A DNA stretch of 64,000 nucleotides, taken from NCBI GenBank assembly GCA_030737835.1, contig CM060852.1, forward strand, positions 6,964,007 to 7,028,006. The letters run 5' to 3'. Under the pieces are notes generated by a model. The model did no database searches, was not told where the DNA came from, and saw nothing but the letters and a program-made list of their open reading frames with translations. Shown piece by piece: positions 1 through 11,428 of the stretch. Numbering within the stretch: position 1 is the stretch's first letter; every line of letters begins with the position of its first letter. The DNA comes from Acorus gramineus. Its lineage: Eukaryota > Streptophyta > Magnoliopsida > Acorales > Acoraceae. The position numbers were made by a program, and so were the translations under genes.

Positions 1-360
1 TATGGGGAACCATAAATGTTCTCTATTTTCTTTTTTCTATGTTTTTTAACCTTTGAAGAGATTCTTTCCCTTTGCTCCATGAAAGATTTTCATTTTACTA
101 AAATCTGGTAGATAACACAACTTCTGATAGAAAAAACCTGAGTCAAGTTGATTAACATGGCTCAACTACATCATAGTAATTTGATAAGCCCAAGCTTGAA
201 AACAAGATGCTCCTTAAAAGAGATTTGATAAGCCTTTTTACCAATCACCCCAAATTAAAAAATCACCTTGCATTCTTTTCAAATATTTACCAAAGTAGTC
301 ATTTGACCTCATCAAAACCTCCACGTCAACCTTTTATTTTTTTTATTGCTCTAGCTAAAA
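1..360. other. AT-rich DNA, no gene seen
   Basis: No coding exon, RNA gene or clear transposon end was recognised here. The small open frame starting near 207 is low-complexity and overlaps the hairpin cluster that follows. Confidence 0.5.
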
Positions 361-568
361 ACGCCAACGGGAATGGCGTTATGACACTTGAGAAAAAAAA
401 TAATTGGATTTCCTCTTCAATACGCCAACCCCATTAGCGTATTTATTTCAAAAAGACGCCAATGACATTAGCGTAATAAACTAAAAACTTTAACATGCCG
501 ATAACATTGGCATTTTCACTGCTATAAAAAAATGTCAGGGAGGTCATAATGCCATTGCCGTTGGCGTT
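361..568. repeat. Cluster of five short ACGCCAAT/ATTGGCGT hairpins
   Basis: Five imperfect palindromes of about 20 bp lie at 361-379, 421-441, 456-476, 494-513 and 548-568. Each has a left arm like ACGCCAA and a right arm like TTGGCGT or TTAGCGT around a 5-7 bp centre. Their spacing is irregular (about 35-60 bp) and the DNA between them is AT-rich and not repeated, so this is not a simple tandem repeat. They could be transposase or protein binding sites inside a MITE-like element, or the remains of a palindromic satellite. No function can be assigned from sequence. Confidence 0.6.
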
Positions 569-1176
569 TTTAGTGGGAACAATTAAAAAATAATTTAAAA
601 TGCGAACATGGAGACTTTGACAAAGTTAGATGACTACTTTGATAAATATTTAAAAATGATGATTAGTTTGGTAATTTATTAATTATGGGTGATTAGTTTG
701 GTAAAAGGATGATCTGATATATCATCTATTAAATGCAGATCTCATTTAGATCCCTCATCAAGGTAAAACACTTCAATCCATGCTTTACCAACTGGAGAAT
801 TATGAAAAGTACACCTAGCATCATCTTAGTATGACAGATAATTTTTCCAGAAAAATTTGGTTGCATCTTTACATCATATGTCTCAATAATCAAAATACAC
901 ATGATATATACAACTTGTTATATAAGAGCATTCCATCCCTGAATCCAAACCCATACCAAATTTTAATTTGATTAAAATCCCACAAAATCATCTCCAACCC
1001 TTGACCCAACCCCATACTAAATCAAAGGAAACTCAACAAAATCAATGATCATACCTTGTGTGTTGTTGGATTTTTAATCCATTTACTTTTCAAAATCAAA
1101 GCGTCAAATACACATGTGGGTGGGTGATGGACAAAGGAAGGGTGAAGCCTTTAATGAAAAACAAGCCAATAGCTTG
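569..1176. other. AT-rich DNA, no gene seen
   Basis: AT-rich, low-complexity sequence without a recognisable exon or element terminus. It may be the third intron or the far 3' side of the minus-strand proteasome gene, whose last exons are not found in the window. Confidence 0.4.
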
Positions 1177-1375
1177 TTTTTTTTTTTTTTTTTTTTAATC
1201 GGTGCCGCTGGATTTGATCCTTGGTCCTCCTTTATGGAGAGGGGGCTGCTACCCGACTATCCCAAAACTTGTGCGAACCGAGCTTTGAGAAAGTCGGCTA
1301 GCACTCCTCTCTTCGTAAAGGATGATCATGGATTAAATCCTGGGGGCACCAATCTTTAAAAAAAAAAAAAAAAAA
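1177..1375. mobile_element. Fold-back (long inverted repeat) element with poly-T and poly-A ends
   Basis: A run of 20 T (1177-1196) is followed by a left arm beginning GGTGCCGCTGGATTTGATCC. The right arm ends with its imperfect complement (GGATTAAATCC then TGGGGGCACC) just before a run of 18 A (1358-1375). The two ~66-bp arms pair along nearly their whole length around a short centre near 1267-1285, so the element could fold into one long hairpin. A half copy lies at 61273-61355. The motif AGGATCAAATCCT beside GGGGGCACC recalls a tRNA T-arm and acceptor end, so a SINE-derived origin is possible but unproven. Confidence 0.6.
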
Positions 1376-1590
1376 TTGTTTACCTTAGCTCAATATTTAA
1401 AATGCCAAAAGGTATCCCTTGAAGAAATTTAAACTATTTTTTGAAATAAAAAATTGAAATTATTAGAAGACGCTTCTTATGGACGAAAACAAAGATAATG
1501 GGAAAGAGGTATACTTAGTCCAGTGGGATAATGATTGTAATGCTGAGGAGGGACGATTAAGAGTGCTAAATCTTCAAAACTTCAATACAA

Positions 1591-1680
1591 ATACCATCCT
1601 TGTGGTCTATGTGGATGATTTTCACTTAAATGGTAGTCATCAAGGTGAACAAATTCATAATAGTTTGTTTGGCATTAAAA
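1591..1680 (+). pseudogene. Possible Ty1/copia reverse transcriptase scrap
   Basis: A short open stretch translates to a peptide containing LVVYVDDFHLNGSHQGE, which resembles the region around the YxDD catalytic motif of copia-type reverse transcriptases. There is no flanking integrase, RNase H or LTR, and the similarity stops after about 30 residues. If real, it is a tiny relic. Chance similarity cannot be excluded. Confidence 0.25.
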
Positions 1681-2893
1681 AAATATTCCTTGCACCAGTC
1701 AATATTTTCTTAATCCAACATTAAATACTTATAAAACAGCCTAACGAAAAACATCTCATTTTCAAACAAGTTTCACACATTCTAGTTTGTGTTAATGTTA
1801 AAAATCAAGTATCAAGCATTTCATTTTATTACTCCGTTTATTTTCTGCCACCCCTTGCATGATCATCCTATCCTGAAAAGTATATTAGTGTCAATCAAAA
1901 AGTATAAACAAAATGGCTTCCTCAGGACTCACCATCATTCCTGGAAAGCATGAACTATAAAGTTGAGGTGATAATACATTATGATCTATTTTCCCAATGA
2001 AAAATTGAAAATTTTCGTGCATTTAAAGTTTACCATAAAGTACTGCCACAATCAAAACAATTTCTTTGGTGTTCTGCCCGTTAGTGCTACTAAGTCATAA
2101 ATTACTGAATCATGGTAGGCAAACAGGCTCAACAACATCATTAATAGCTCAGGTTTGTATAGAGATATACACTCCTCATTCTAGCATCTGCACATTCAGT
2201 TGTACATCCATATCCATTGTGTCTCCCTAATTTCTAGATGCTCGACAAACAATTTGTAGAATATCCAGCAACTTAATGAACCAATAAGAAATTAATGGAG
2301 AACAATATATGCTAGTGTAGATGAATGCAATTAAACTATGCTTCCATGAACTCCCAGAATGATGCAACCTATATAATTTGGAAACAGATATGAGAGACAT
2401 CTCTCTCTGTGCAGTACAAAGTGTCACTCTCATAGACGAGTACAAATTTTGTAAACCGCCATATGCACACATCAGTTCAATTATTTCATCAGCTAAGTAA
2501 CCAACAACTGGTCACGTGTATTTAAAACAACAGAGCAATTCATCAAAACATATGGGCACATAAAGGAGGTGACATGCATGTACGGTATGAAGTCAAATAA
2601 AGTGAAGAGTTGGCCTACCAAATCTTCTCTTCATTTCAAGTGCACAGGTATCACATAATGTACTAAGAATTTGGAAAAAATAGGTATACTTTTCAAATAA
2701 TCATAAAGATGTTTTTATACTGAATAGTGCAATCAAGAAGTACTACACGTAATGCCACAAATATTCATGAAATTTTTTTCCTGCACTGCATGTCATACTC
2801 GCATACATACATTCCAATCATAAAAAACACAAGATGTGACTACAAGCAATGCCATGCATATGCATAAAAAAATGGTGTTAAGGAACAACTTAC
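1681..2893. other. No exon recognised; probably intron of the PBC1-like gene
   Basis: I searched this stretch on the minus strand for the expected next proteasome exons (residues after the GAK at the end of exon 4, and the later SGWGG block) and found none. It is AT-rich and carries no obvious repeat. The simplest reading is a long intron running past the left edge of the window. Confidence 0.4.
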
Positions 2894-3664
2894 TTGGCAC
2901 CAATGGAATCCATTGTGCATATAAATGGCTCATCTTTCTCTCCCAACCCTGCAATCACTGGCTGACAAAAATATGGGCCAAACCTATTAAAAAAAAAAAG
3001 AACATACATCAGATGAACCACATCAACCCCACGACAAACACACCTACAAAGGCAAAACCCTGCTTCATAATTTAATAAACGTTCCAGATGATTTCAACAG
3101 GAATCAAATTCAGATTCACAAAATCATTTTAAGAATCATAAAAACCTCTTCTCATATAGCACAGCGGAGACGAGGCTGGCGAACGTCTCGGGCTTCATGT
3201 TCCGCTCCTCCCGCAGCTGGTAAAGATTATGCCGGAACACAAGTCTCTGATGCCTATTCAAAATCCCAAAAAACAATCGAAAATTTCAACAATTGAATGC
3301 AAACAGCACAAGACAACAAACCAAAGGAAGTGATTTTGTTCTGTCAACATGGGGATTACAGGGTCTGGGCGTCGGTGGCGAGACCGGCGAGGCCGATGTA
3401 GAGCTTGTCGTGGATCTTGTATATTCTCTGGAAGTCAGTGGCGACCGTCTGGAGCTGGACTCCGAGCCTCCGATCGCTCGCGATGGCGAAGCAGTTCTTC
3501 CCCACCATCGCAACAATTGCGCTCCCATTGTACTCGAAGATCTTCCCAGATCGAAATGCAACAGAGAAAAGAAAAGTAAAGTTAGGGTTTCATTTTTTCT
3601 TTATTGGATCTTTCGAATCCGAGTTGACAGGGTAAGATCTAGGGTTTCGGGAACTCACCGACAT
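2894..3664 (-). CDS. PBC1: 20S proteasome subunit beta type-3 (PBC1-like), 5' four exons
   Basis: Four minus-strand exons join in frame: 3659-3664 (Met-Ser), 3360-3541, 3146-3253 and 2894-2983, all with GT/AG boundaries. They give 128 residues starting [10 protein letters not shown], with [20 protein letters not shown], then [31 protein letters not shown] and [10 protein letters not shown], and ending CTMDSIGAK. This is the plant beta-3 subunit, a non-catalytic member of the inner rings of the 20S proteasome in cytosol and nucleus; it lacks the catalytic N-terminal Thr and propeptide of the active beta subunits. The family is about 204 residues long, so the last ~76 (ELAKDF through the C-terminus) are missing. 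They should lie beyond a large intron to the left of the window, or the copy is truncated. The two-codon first exon makes the start easy to miss. The exons show no frameshift or stop. Confidence 0.93.
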
Positions 3665-5642
3665 GATTGATGAGTCGGAGTGAATGAAAGGGAGAGAGAA
3701 CTTCAAAGACGGGAATTTGTTCTTCCTTCTGATGTTGCTTGGAGCATAAGGGGGTGTTTGCACGTGCTATGCACGTATCCTTGGATTGGGAATTTTTTAT
3801 TCATAAAATAAGGGGAAGTTTTTAACATTTTCATCTTCGATTTTATCATTAATTTTTTATAATTTCTATTTTTTTAATTAAGTGTAAGAATAAAAAAAAT
3901 AAATGTCAATATATTAAAAGGATAATGTGAGATATTAAAAAAATCCATCTTATTGAATTTATAGAAATATTTTTCAAGTTATAACAATAACAAATTCAAT
4001 AATTTAGTTGGGATACTTCTTAAATTTCACATTTAAATATAATTTATATTAGTATGATTTTTATCTATACATAATAAGAAATATTGTACCACATGTCTTA
4101 GCACATGCATAAAAATCATTCATATGCTAAACCATTATATTTTCCCTAATCTTATATTTTATAAATTTTATATATAAATAAAAAATTTAAAAATCAATTA
4201 ATCTATATTACATATTCATCAAATAAATTTCATTAAATTTTAAATTTTTATAGTTTTAGTAGATATTTTAAATGATTTTCAGATAACTATTGTTATGAAT
4301 GTATTCATTTTTATTTCATTTATTTCATTGGTGGGTTGTTCTTAGATATTTGCTAACATATCATATTATTTCGTGGGGTTGTAGGGATATGGGTGGGGTT
4401 TGTTTATTTTATTTATTTTATTATAAAAAATTCATTTGAATTAAAGGATTGAAAATCAGAGTAATTTTTTTTTATTTTTTTTGTGCTTTTGGTAGAGATT
4501 TATTTATTTTATTCTCACACACATTGTGCGTAATGAAAAACCAGTGAGAACCTTAAAGGACTATCCAACATGATTTTTTGAAATTACATAAAAATAATTA
4601 ATTACTATTTTGATATTGAATAAATTTTGATTGCACAAATAAGTAAGCCTCGTTGTCTTTTTTTATATCTATCCGGGTTTCATTTTTCAGAAGAAAAAAA
4701 TAGACAATGCATTTTTGCATATTAAAACTCAAGACTACATATATTGATTTTTTTAAAAATAGTAAACATCATTTAAAGTGTGTATTTGATGAAAAATACA
4801 TATCGTTTGATTTTGAATTGAATAAACTTTGTTTTACTAAATGTAAAAATAAATTATCGATGTATATACCATGTTCAACAATGTATATCCTTCATTGAAT
4901 TTCTAACAATTTATATGAGATTATAGTTTGGACTATAAAAAAAACTGAGTACAATAACACCATTATTAATTTGGAAACTTGGTGTTTTTAATATGCATAA
5001 AAATCAATAGTTCCAATCCTGATTTCGTGTCATTCTTTTTATAAAATGAAATGACACAGAAGCAAATGGGATTAAAAAAAAATGAAGCAAATGGGATGTG
5101 GGCTTGAACTTCTTTTTAATGTTTTACAATAAAAATAAATTAAACGAACAACACAACAAAAGTAAATAATTATTTTGAGAAAATATCAATCGATGAATTT
5201 GATAGATGAAACTTCTAACAAAACAAAAGTAAAAACAATGATGAATGGAGTAAAAAATATTTCAACGGTATAAACGGGTGACTCTATTTTAGCCCATTTA
5301 ATTTGTAAGCAAACCTTCAAAAAAAATATTATAAAATTTTATTGTTAAAGATCCATTAGATATTTCTAATAAGTATGCCTCCAAATTTATAAAAAAAAAT
5401 TAATTAACATTCTTTTAATAAGCATGCCCCCATCTCATGTAAATTAAATGAGTGATGTTACACTTTTTTTTTTCAGCCCCAATTCTAGTTATATATACAT
5501 CGATAACTTTATCTATCGAAACATATACTTATATTAAAAAGGTATATTCTTCGAAAGAAATTTTTTATATTTTTAATAAATGCATCCATGCAATTCATTG
5601 GAATATATATTTCATTTTTTTTATTAAAGCATGTATCTCATT
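3665..5642. other. PBC1 upstream region, then AT-rich intergenic DNA
   Basis: The first ~100 bp upstream of the PBC1 start should contain its 5' UTR and promoter, but I see no convincing TATA box at a fixed distance. Near 3755-3777 the motif GCACGTGCTATGCACG occurs and includes a G-box-like CACGTG. The remainder is very AT-rich with no exon or RNA gene seen. Confidence 0.4.
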
Positions 5643-5755
5643 TAGGGGTTGGCAACGGGCCGGCCCGACCCAACCCGTTGAAACAGGACCTAGGCTGGGC
5701 CCGGGCCTGACGTGCCAAGCCCGGACAGGCCCACGGGCAGGCCTACGAGCCCAGA
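5643..5755. mobile_element. hAT-type terminal fragment, GC-rich
   Basis: The sequence opens with TAGGGGTTGGCAACGGGCC and continues with alternating GGCCC/GGGCC blocks. This is the typical look of termini of plant non-autonomous hAT elements, and it resembles the TAGGGGTGG starts of the better preserved copies at 7837 and 9348. No matching right end or target-site duplication was found, so only a fragment is claimed. Confidence 0.4.
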
Positions 5756-5935
5756 TTTTAAACATATTATTTCTTTTGATTTATTAATTTTAAGCTGTTC
5801 TTTTGTATATAATGTTAAAATAAATCAAAATTTAAAATATAATATTGAAAAAAAATATTTATATCTATTGAGTTTCAAAAATAAGAATATTAAATGAATT
5901 AATAACTTGAAAAACTAAATAACTATATATACCTA

Positions 5936-6090
5936 AGCCTGCCAATTATTCAAAAAATATCAGTATCCGATCCGAATCCGTATAAAAAAATGCAGAAAAT
6001 ATCCGCTCTCCGAAAATCCGTATCCGAACCAAATTATCCGTACCTGAAAATTTTTGGATCGGATCGGATACATCCACGGGATACTCCAAC
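5936..6090. mobile_element. Possible MITE fragment rich in ATCCG motifs
   Basis: The stretch carries repeated TCCGATCCGAATCCG and TATCCG motifs on the left and the complementary GGATCGGATCGGATAC on the right, so it can fold back on itself. Its start, AGCCTGCCAAT, recalls plant hAT-like MITE ends. Boundaries are uncertain. Confidence 0.3.
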
Positions 6091-7828
6091 AACAATCCAC
6101 TATATCAAATAATAATGTCCTCTTAAGTTTTACTCAAAACTTGATGAATACAAGATGAAAGAGGAATACATGGTTATCTCAATGAAATTCTAAATAATCT
6201 TTCAAATAATATGGAGAACCCAACCTCGACATAAATCGAAATCCATAGAGAAACCTGAAAGAACTGCTCTTCACTTTTTCTCTCCTCTCTTCTCTCTTTC
6301 TCCCTCCACTGTTGCCGCCGTCAAACACACGCCGAAAACTCTTTTTCTGTTTTGGCCATGAGTCGCACACAAAAGAAAAACTCAATAGTCCTCATAGGCC
6401 AATGGGCCCTGGTATATCATCTTGACATGCTTCATATGCATGTCCTCATGTGGGCTCTTCTTACTCTAATTGGGTTGGACCCATTTAAAGCCCACAAAAC
6501 CCAACAGAAGGGTGGCTGAGGCAAGTGGAGGAGGTGGCACGATAGGGGATGGCACGATAGAGGAAGAGAGAGAGAAAGGGGTAGGGGAAGGGCAAATGTG
6601 GGGATGGAGGGGGCAACGGTGACATGTGACAATGGAAAAGGGGTAGGGGAGAGAAAGAGAAAAAGAATGGAGGGAGAGAGAGAAGAGGCGGCTGGCCGTC
6701 ATCCATCGCCGCCCTCCTCCCGCCATCTACCACTATCACCCACCGTCCTCCACAGGTGCGGATGCCCTCAGGGGTGGGCCCATGGGTTGGCTAAGCTGGG
6801 CTGTAGCCCGGCTCAGATTTTGTGAAAAAAAAACCCCAATAGCAATCCAGCCCAGTTTTATTAGAAAACCCTCAATAAAGCCCAGCCTATATTTTGTTCA
6901 AAAACCCCCAAAACACTGGTCCAACCCAATTTTTTTAGAAAAACTACAAAACAACTTGCTATATAAACTTCAATTTACCCTAATTGAACATCTTTTTTTA
7001 AAAAACATATTTTGCAGCCGTCAATGAATAAATCACCCCTTCACCGAACACCAACTAGTATGTAATGAATTTGATTTTATTTGTAAATTCTTTAAATCTT
7101 TTGATTTATTATATGTTTTGTATATGTATTTAAATATTTAAATATTTCATATTTTGACAATATTTGAATAATTGAATAAATCACCATCGCGTCTGTTGGT
7201 CATTCGGAGAATTGGAGTTTCTCCAATTCAATCTTTCATTAAATTTTAAATTTATTAGATTTATTAAAAAAATTTGTTAGGGTTTATCTTATTATTCTTG
7301 ATTATTTTGGTGTCTAATAAAAAGACTAAATCAAAACTTTTTAAACTGAGTTTGTATTTGTGATTTTTTTGTTTTTTTTATATAACATTTGAGTTTTTTT
7401 TTATTATTAAATATCTTTTTTATATAGGTTATAATTTTAGATAGATTTTAAGTGGAGGATTGTATTTCACTAAAAGAAAAGAAGAAAATAATGGAGAGAA
7501 GTTGGTTTTTTTTTATATAACATTTGAGCTTTTGTATTAATAAACTTGTTTTGTTTTATTTAATTTTTTGATGAACTTATTTTATTTCAAGTGTATCATA
7601 TAACTACCAAAAAAGAAAATTTGATATTTTTATCAAGAAATTTTTTTTTATATGAAAAGATTAATTCAACCTACCCAGAAAAAGTATCCTGGATCCGCTC
7701 CTCGATGCCCTCCACCTCCCCAACACCGTTTTTACACAGTTTGGTTTCTCGGGTAGGATTCTCAAAGGGAGCCCCTTTTTTTAATTGTAGTCTTTCTTTT
7801 TCCATCTGGTCTGTATGCTTTTAGTAAT
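6091..7828. other. Intergenic DNA with purine-rich tract; no gene supported
   Basis: 6230-6330 is a pyrimidine-rich stretch and 6520-6690 a GA-rich stretch, giving low-complexity open frames on both strands that I do not accept as genes. Around 6775-6830 a GGTGGGCCCATGGG block resembles another hAT-like terminus. The rest (6960-7680) is AT-rich. No splice-supported exon was recognised. Confidence 0.4.
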
Positions 7829-7836
7829 GCTTTTAG

Positions 7837-8253
7837 TAGGGGTGGTAAACAAACCGAACGAGCGAAGCTTTGACATCTTCAAGCTCGGTTCGTTTATAAA
7901 CGAGTCGAGCCGAGCTCACGAGCCTTAACAAGCCTAGCATTCTTCTTCATTTTAGAGTTTTTAAGGGTTGAAAATAAAATTTTAACCTAAATGAGTCAAG
8001 TTCATGAGCCTAAACGAGCATAACTTTGTGTTGATTTAATGTTCTGATTTTACAAAGGAGGTGAATTAAGCTTCAACTAAATTTTTTATAACACAAATGA
8101 ATCGAGTTTGAACATAAAATGAAGCTCGATCCAGATCCCGAGCCTAACCGAGCTTTAAAAATTATTCAAGCTCGCTCATTTGTCTAATTGAACGAGCCTG
8201 AACGAGCTAAAATTGAACTGAACCCGAACGGATTGGTTTGTTTACCGGCCCTA
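7837..8253 (+). mobile_element. hAT-type MITE, copy 1 (417 bp) with 8-bp target-site duplication
   Basis: The element begins TAGGGGTGGTAAAC and ends GTTTACCGGCCCTA, imperfect terminal inverted repeats. It is bounded by an exact 8-bp direct repeat GCTTTTAG (7829-7836 and 8254-8261), the duplication length expected of hAT transposition. The interior is rich in GAGC/GCTCG motifs, with no coding capacity. A related copy in the same orientation lies at 9348-9762. Confidence 0.85.
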
Positions 8254-8261
8254 GCTTTTAG

Positions 8262-8740
8262 ACTTGTTTCCCTCTAATGAATAAAACTACAAGGCAAAAC
8301 GAGTCTATTTGCGTTAAAAAAAATGCTGAATATGTAAGTACCAATTCTTCCTTGGAACAGTAATGTGGCCTCTCCTTGGAACAGTAATGTTGTTCCACGT
8401 GTCAAAGATGGATAGAAGAAAAAAATGCAAAGTTAACAAAAGTTAATTCACATAGATAGCGTTAAAACGTTTAAACTCTTTTTTGCTTTTTAAAAAGGCG
8501 AAAGCACTTTCAAAATGTTTCTCAAAAAATAAAATTAATTAAAAAATTACTTACAATTTTTAATGCAAAAAAATATGCTTTTTAGAAAACACAAAAAATA
8601 AATTTCCTGTTAATCAAGTTTATTTGAGCTGCATTATTCAAAATCATACATTTTCAACGCGTTTTTAAACACAGCCTTAAACAAAATCCACTCAAATCTA
8701 TGAAAGTGTCAATCGACTAAACCCCAAATTCATCTCTTTA
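8262..8740. other. AT-rich intergenic DNA
   Basis: There is a short internal duplication of CCTTGGAACAGTAATGT (about 8350-8390). Nothing else is recognised. Confidence 0.4.
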
Positions 8741-9990
8741 GCCCCGTTTGATTCGTGTCATTTTTTTATGAAATTACTTTACCAAAAATCATTTTACCAG
8801 TAATCAATATTCCATCAGACTGTATGATTCGCTAATGGATTTTTCCAAAGAATCACTTTCTAATGTTTGGTTCACATAGAAAATGGTAAGGAATTTGATT
8901 TAAATGTAAAAAATACATTCACCATTATACATATATTTACAAAATTTATTTCTTTATTCATATCAAAATTATAGAAAAGGAATATTTTTTATAATTATTT
9001 AACAAACACAATTATATATACAAGGTTATATCACAAGTACATTGTTTATAATAACCGACTGTTGAACATTCAATAGTTAATAGTAAATACAATGATATGT
9101 AGTGGGTTATATCACAAACATATTAGTTATACGTTGTTTATAATAATCAACTATTGCATGTTTAATATGTTATTTATAATATTAGTTACAATAAAATCAC
9201 ATATTATATCAATTAACAAAGTTTCTTAGTTATAAAATCAAAACAATATAAACCCATTATATAGGCAATGGATAAAAAAAGAGAAGAGACTATTTATTTT
9301 AGAACTGATATAAAGAGTAATTTAATTACTTTGTAAATGGTAGAAGATAGGGGTGGCAAACGAGCTGAGCTTTGACCTGCTCAGGCTTGGCTCAGCTTGG
9401 CTCAGGATCAAGTTTCATTTCGTGTTCAAGCTCGGCTCGTTGGGTTCGTGAAAAGCTCCGTTGAAGCTCGACTCGGTTCGTTTGTTAAACAAGCCAAGCC
9501 AAAGCTCGAATTAAGGCTTGGCTCGGGCTCGTTTAGCTAAAAAAAAACTTTGTTTAACATTTGAGAAGTCACATTTCATAAATCATAACACCTTATACAT
9601 GTGAAAATAACATATGCTCGGGCTCGGCTCGGCTCGACTCGTTTACAAACCGAGCTTTAAAAATTATTCAAGCTCGGCTCATTTGTCTAATCGAACGAAC
9701 ATGAACGAGCTTTAACCAAGCCGAGCCCGAGCCTGAGCTTCTCGCTTCGTTTACCAGCCCTATTAGAAGAGTCATCTAATTTAAGATTCCTAGTGAAATT
9801 TGAGATTACCATAAAATATGATGAGAATTTAATTCCACCATATTTTCTCACATGCCTTGCTTTTAATTTTAATGGAGCCTATAATTATCATCAAGATAAC
9901 CACTAACCAAACACGGAATTTTACATACTTTCTTAGTAAGCTCACATAGAATCAAAATCCATCATAGAATGATACAAACCAAAGAGAACC
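8741..9990. mobile_element. Longer MITE-like element interrupted by hAT MITE copy 2
   Basis: The left end reads GCCCCGTTTGATTCGTGTCA. The right end, read on the other strand, gives GTTCTCTTTGGTTTGTATCA, a plausible degenerate terminal inverted repeat. Internal motifs such as 'accaaacac' and 'tttggttcac' recur near both ends. The hAT MITE at 9348-9762 sits inside, so this element is the older insertion. No target-site duplication was established and no transposase is encoded. Confidence 0.4.
9348..9762 (+). mobile_element. hAT-type MITE, copy 2 (415 bp)
   Basis: The termini TAGGGGTGGCAAAC and GTTTACCAGCCCTA match those of the copy at 7837. Flanking 8-mers GTAGAAGA (9340-9347) and TTAGAAGA (9763-9770) agree at 7 of 8 positions, consistent with an ageing target-site duplication. 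The interior is full of GCTCGGCTCG-type motifs and shares the 'aaattattcaagctcg' block with copy 1. Confidence 0.82.
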
Positions 9991-10105
9991 TTAATTCCAC
10001 AATAGTGAAGGAAAATGTCATGTACAATATTTTTTCTAGCTCTATTTTCACTCCACATGCTTTGATTTTTTTTTTTAAATAGTCTACTTCAATTAATGAG
10101 TTACG

Positions 10106-10108
<3 letters not shown>

Positions 10109-10136
<28 letters not shown>
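10109..10136. repeat. (TA)n microsatellite
   Basis: Fourteen uninterrupted TA dinucleotides. Confidence 0.95.
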
Positions 10137-10141
<5 letters not shown>

Positions 10142-10384
10142 TAATTAATCACATAGATATATTTATAGAAAATATGATAAATTTCTAAAGAAATATATAC
10201 CTTATTAATATGAGTGTATGACGTTAACAAAATATATGAGACTAAAATAAGAGTTGAAAAAAGTGTTGTGGGTAACATAGCTAATGTTTCAAATTCCACA
10301 TGTACAAGGAGTATAGAATCAAAATCGGCAAAAGTCATACAAAATTCGTTCACTTAATTAAATAAAATCCGCTCAAATCAAAAT

Positions 10385-10700
10385 CGACACCCGTTTGGAT
10401 GCATAATAAGATTTATTCTTGAGTATCCAGTTATTCCAGCATAAGTTGATATAAATAAGGATAAAGTAATTTTGTATTTCGTTGTGTCTTGAATTATTTT
10501 CATGGGAAATGTAATAATAAAAAAAATTGTTGTTTGGGTGAAATATAAATAAAATGTGGATAAAGATTTATAAAAGATAAAAAAATGATGACAATTAATA
10601 TGATAGATGATTTATAAGAGGTGATGACAATTGATTTGACAATGGGCTCACATATTCTTTGTGTGAAATTGTAGAAAATCTAAATCTAAATATAAAAAGA
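10385..10700 (-). mobile_element. MITE family 'GTTTGG', copy A (reverse orientation)
   Basis: It starts ACCCGTTTGGATGCATAATA and, on the reverse strand, contains the signature blocks CAAAGAATATGTGAGCCCA, CCTCTTATAAATCA and TTTATAAATCTTTATCCACA shared with copies at 11429, 51884 and 56786. It is non-coding. The far end is not well defined. Confidence 0.6.
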
Positions 10701-10871
10701 TGTAGAGAAGAAGAGAGACAAAAAGAGATGGAAATAATCACAAATATATTGAAAAGACTACATCTTCAATATATTTGATAACAGAAATAGATTACATGGA
10801 TCATAATTATAGATAGGATGACTTAAGTTTGGATATAATCAAATCTGAATTGTTAATTGAATCATTTAGTT

Positions 10872-11372
10872 AAGACTAGGCTTTCCCCACGCACGATGTG
10901 CGTTCAAATTAAAAATAATATATCTTAAAAAAATCACTTCTATTTTTTTTAAACCTATCAATACATAATCCAAAAAAATTGAGAAGTTGAGAGAACTTTA
11001 ATCTCATTATATAGATTTATTAATGTTGTAACTATTAAATCTCATCCAACATAATCAACCAATAGATATAACCAATTTGATATAATAAAATAATATTAAT
11101 ATGTAATCTTATATGTAAAATATGACATTTGGAGCATTGTATATTATATTTAAAACCATATATTTATACAAATTTATTTTTAAAATTAAGGATTTGTGAA
11201 ATTTAATAAAATAAATTTGATAAATATCTAATATTATCCTTTAAATTTATTGATTTTTTTTTTGAAATTTTTACCTTTAATCCAAAAAATAAAGATTATA
11301 AAAAATTAAGGGTAAATTCGGAAATGAAAGTATTACGAAGTTGAAAACACTTTCAGTTAGTAATATAGATAG
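10872..11372. mobile_element. Possible short DNA transposon with CGCACGATGTGCG start
   Basis: The stretch starts at ACTAGGCTTTCCCCACGCAC and finishes with CAGTTAGTAATATAGATAG, a layout common in plant non-autonomous elements. No inverted repeats or target duplication could be confirmed by eye. Confidence 0.25.
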
Positions 11373-11428
11373 ATTTGATCTTATCCAATAAACTCAGTCA
11401 AACTCAATACAACTCAGTCAAACTCTTA

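Noticed and set aside
3286..3670. Several overlapping open frames on both strands around the PBC1 exons
   Set aside because: These are shadow frames of the proteasome exons and introns. The spliced minus-strand model matches the beta-3 family throughout.
6432..6825. Overlapping Ser/Leu/Pro-rich frames on both strands
   Set aside because: They derive from a GA/CT-rich low-complexity tract with no domain or splice support.
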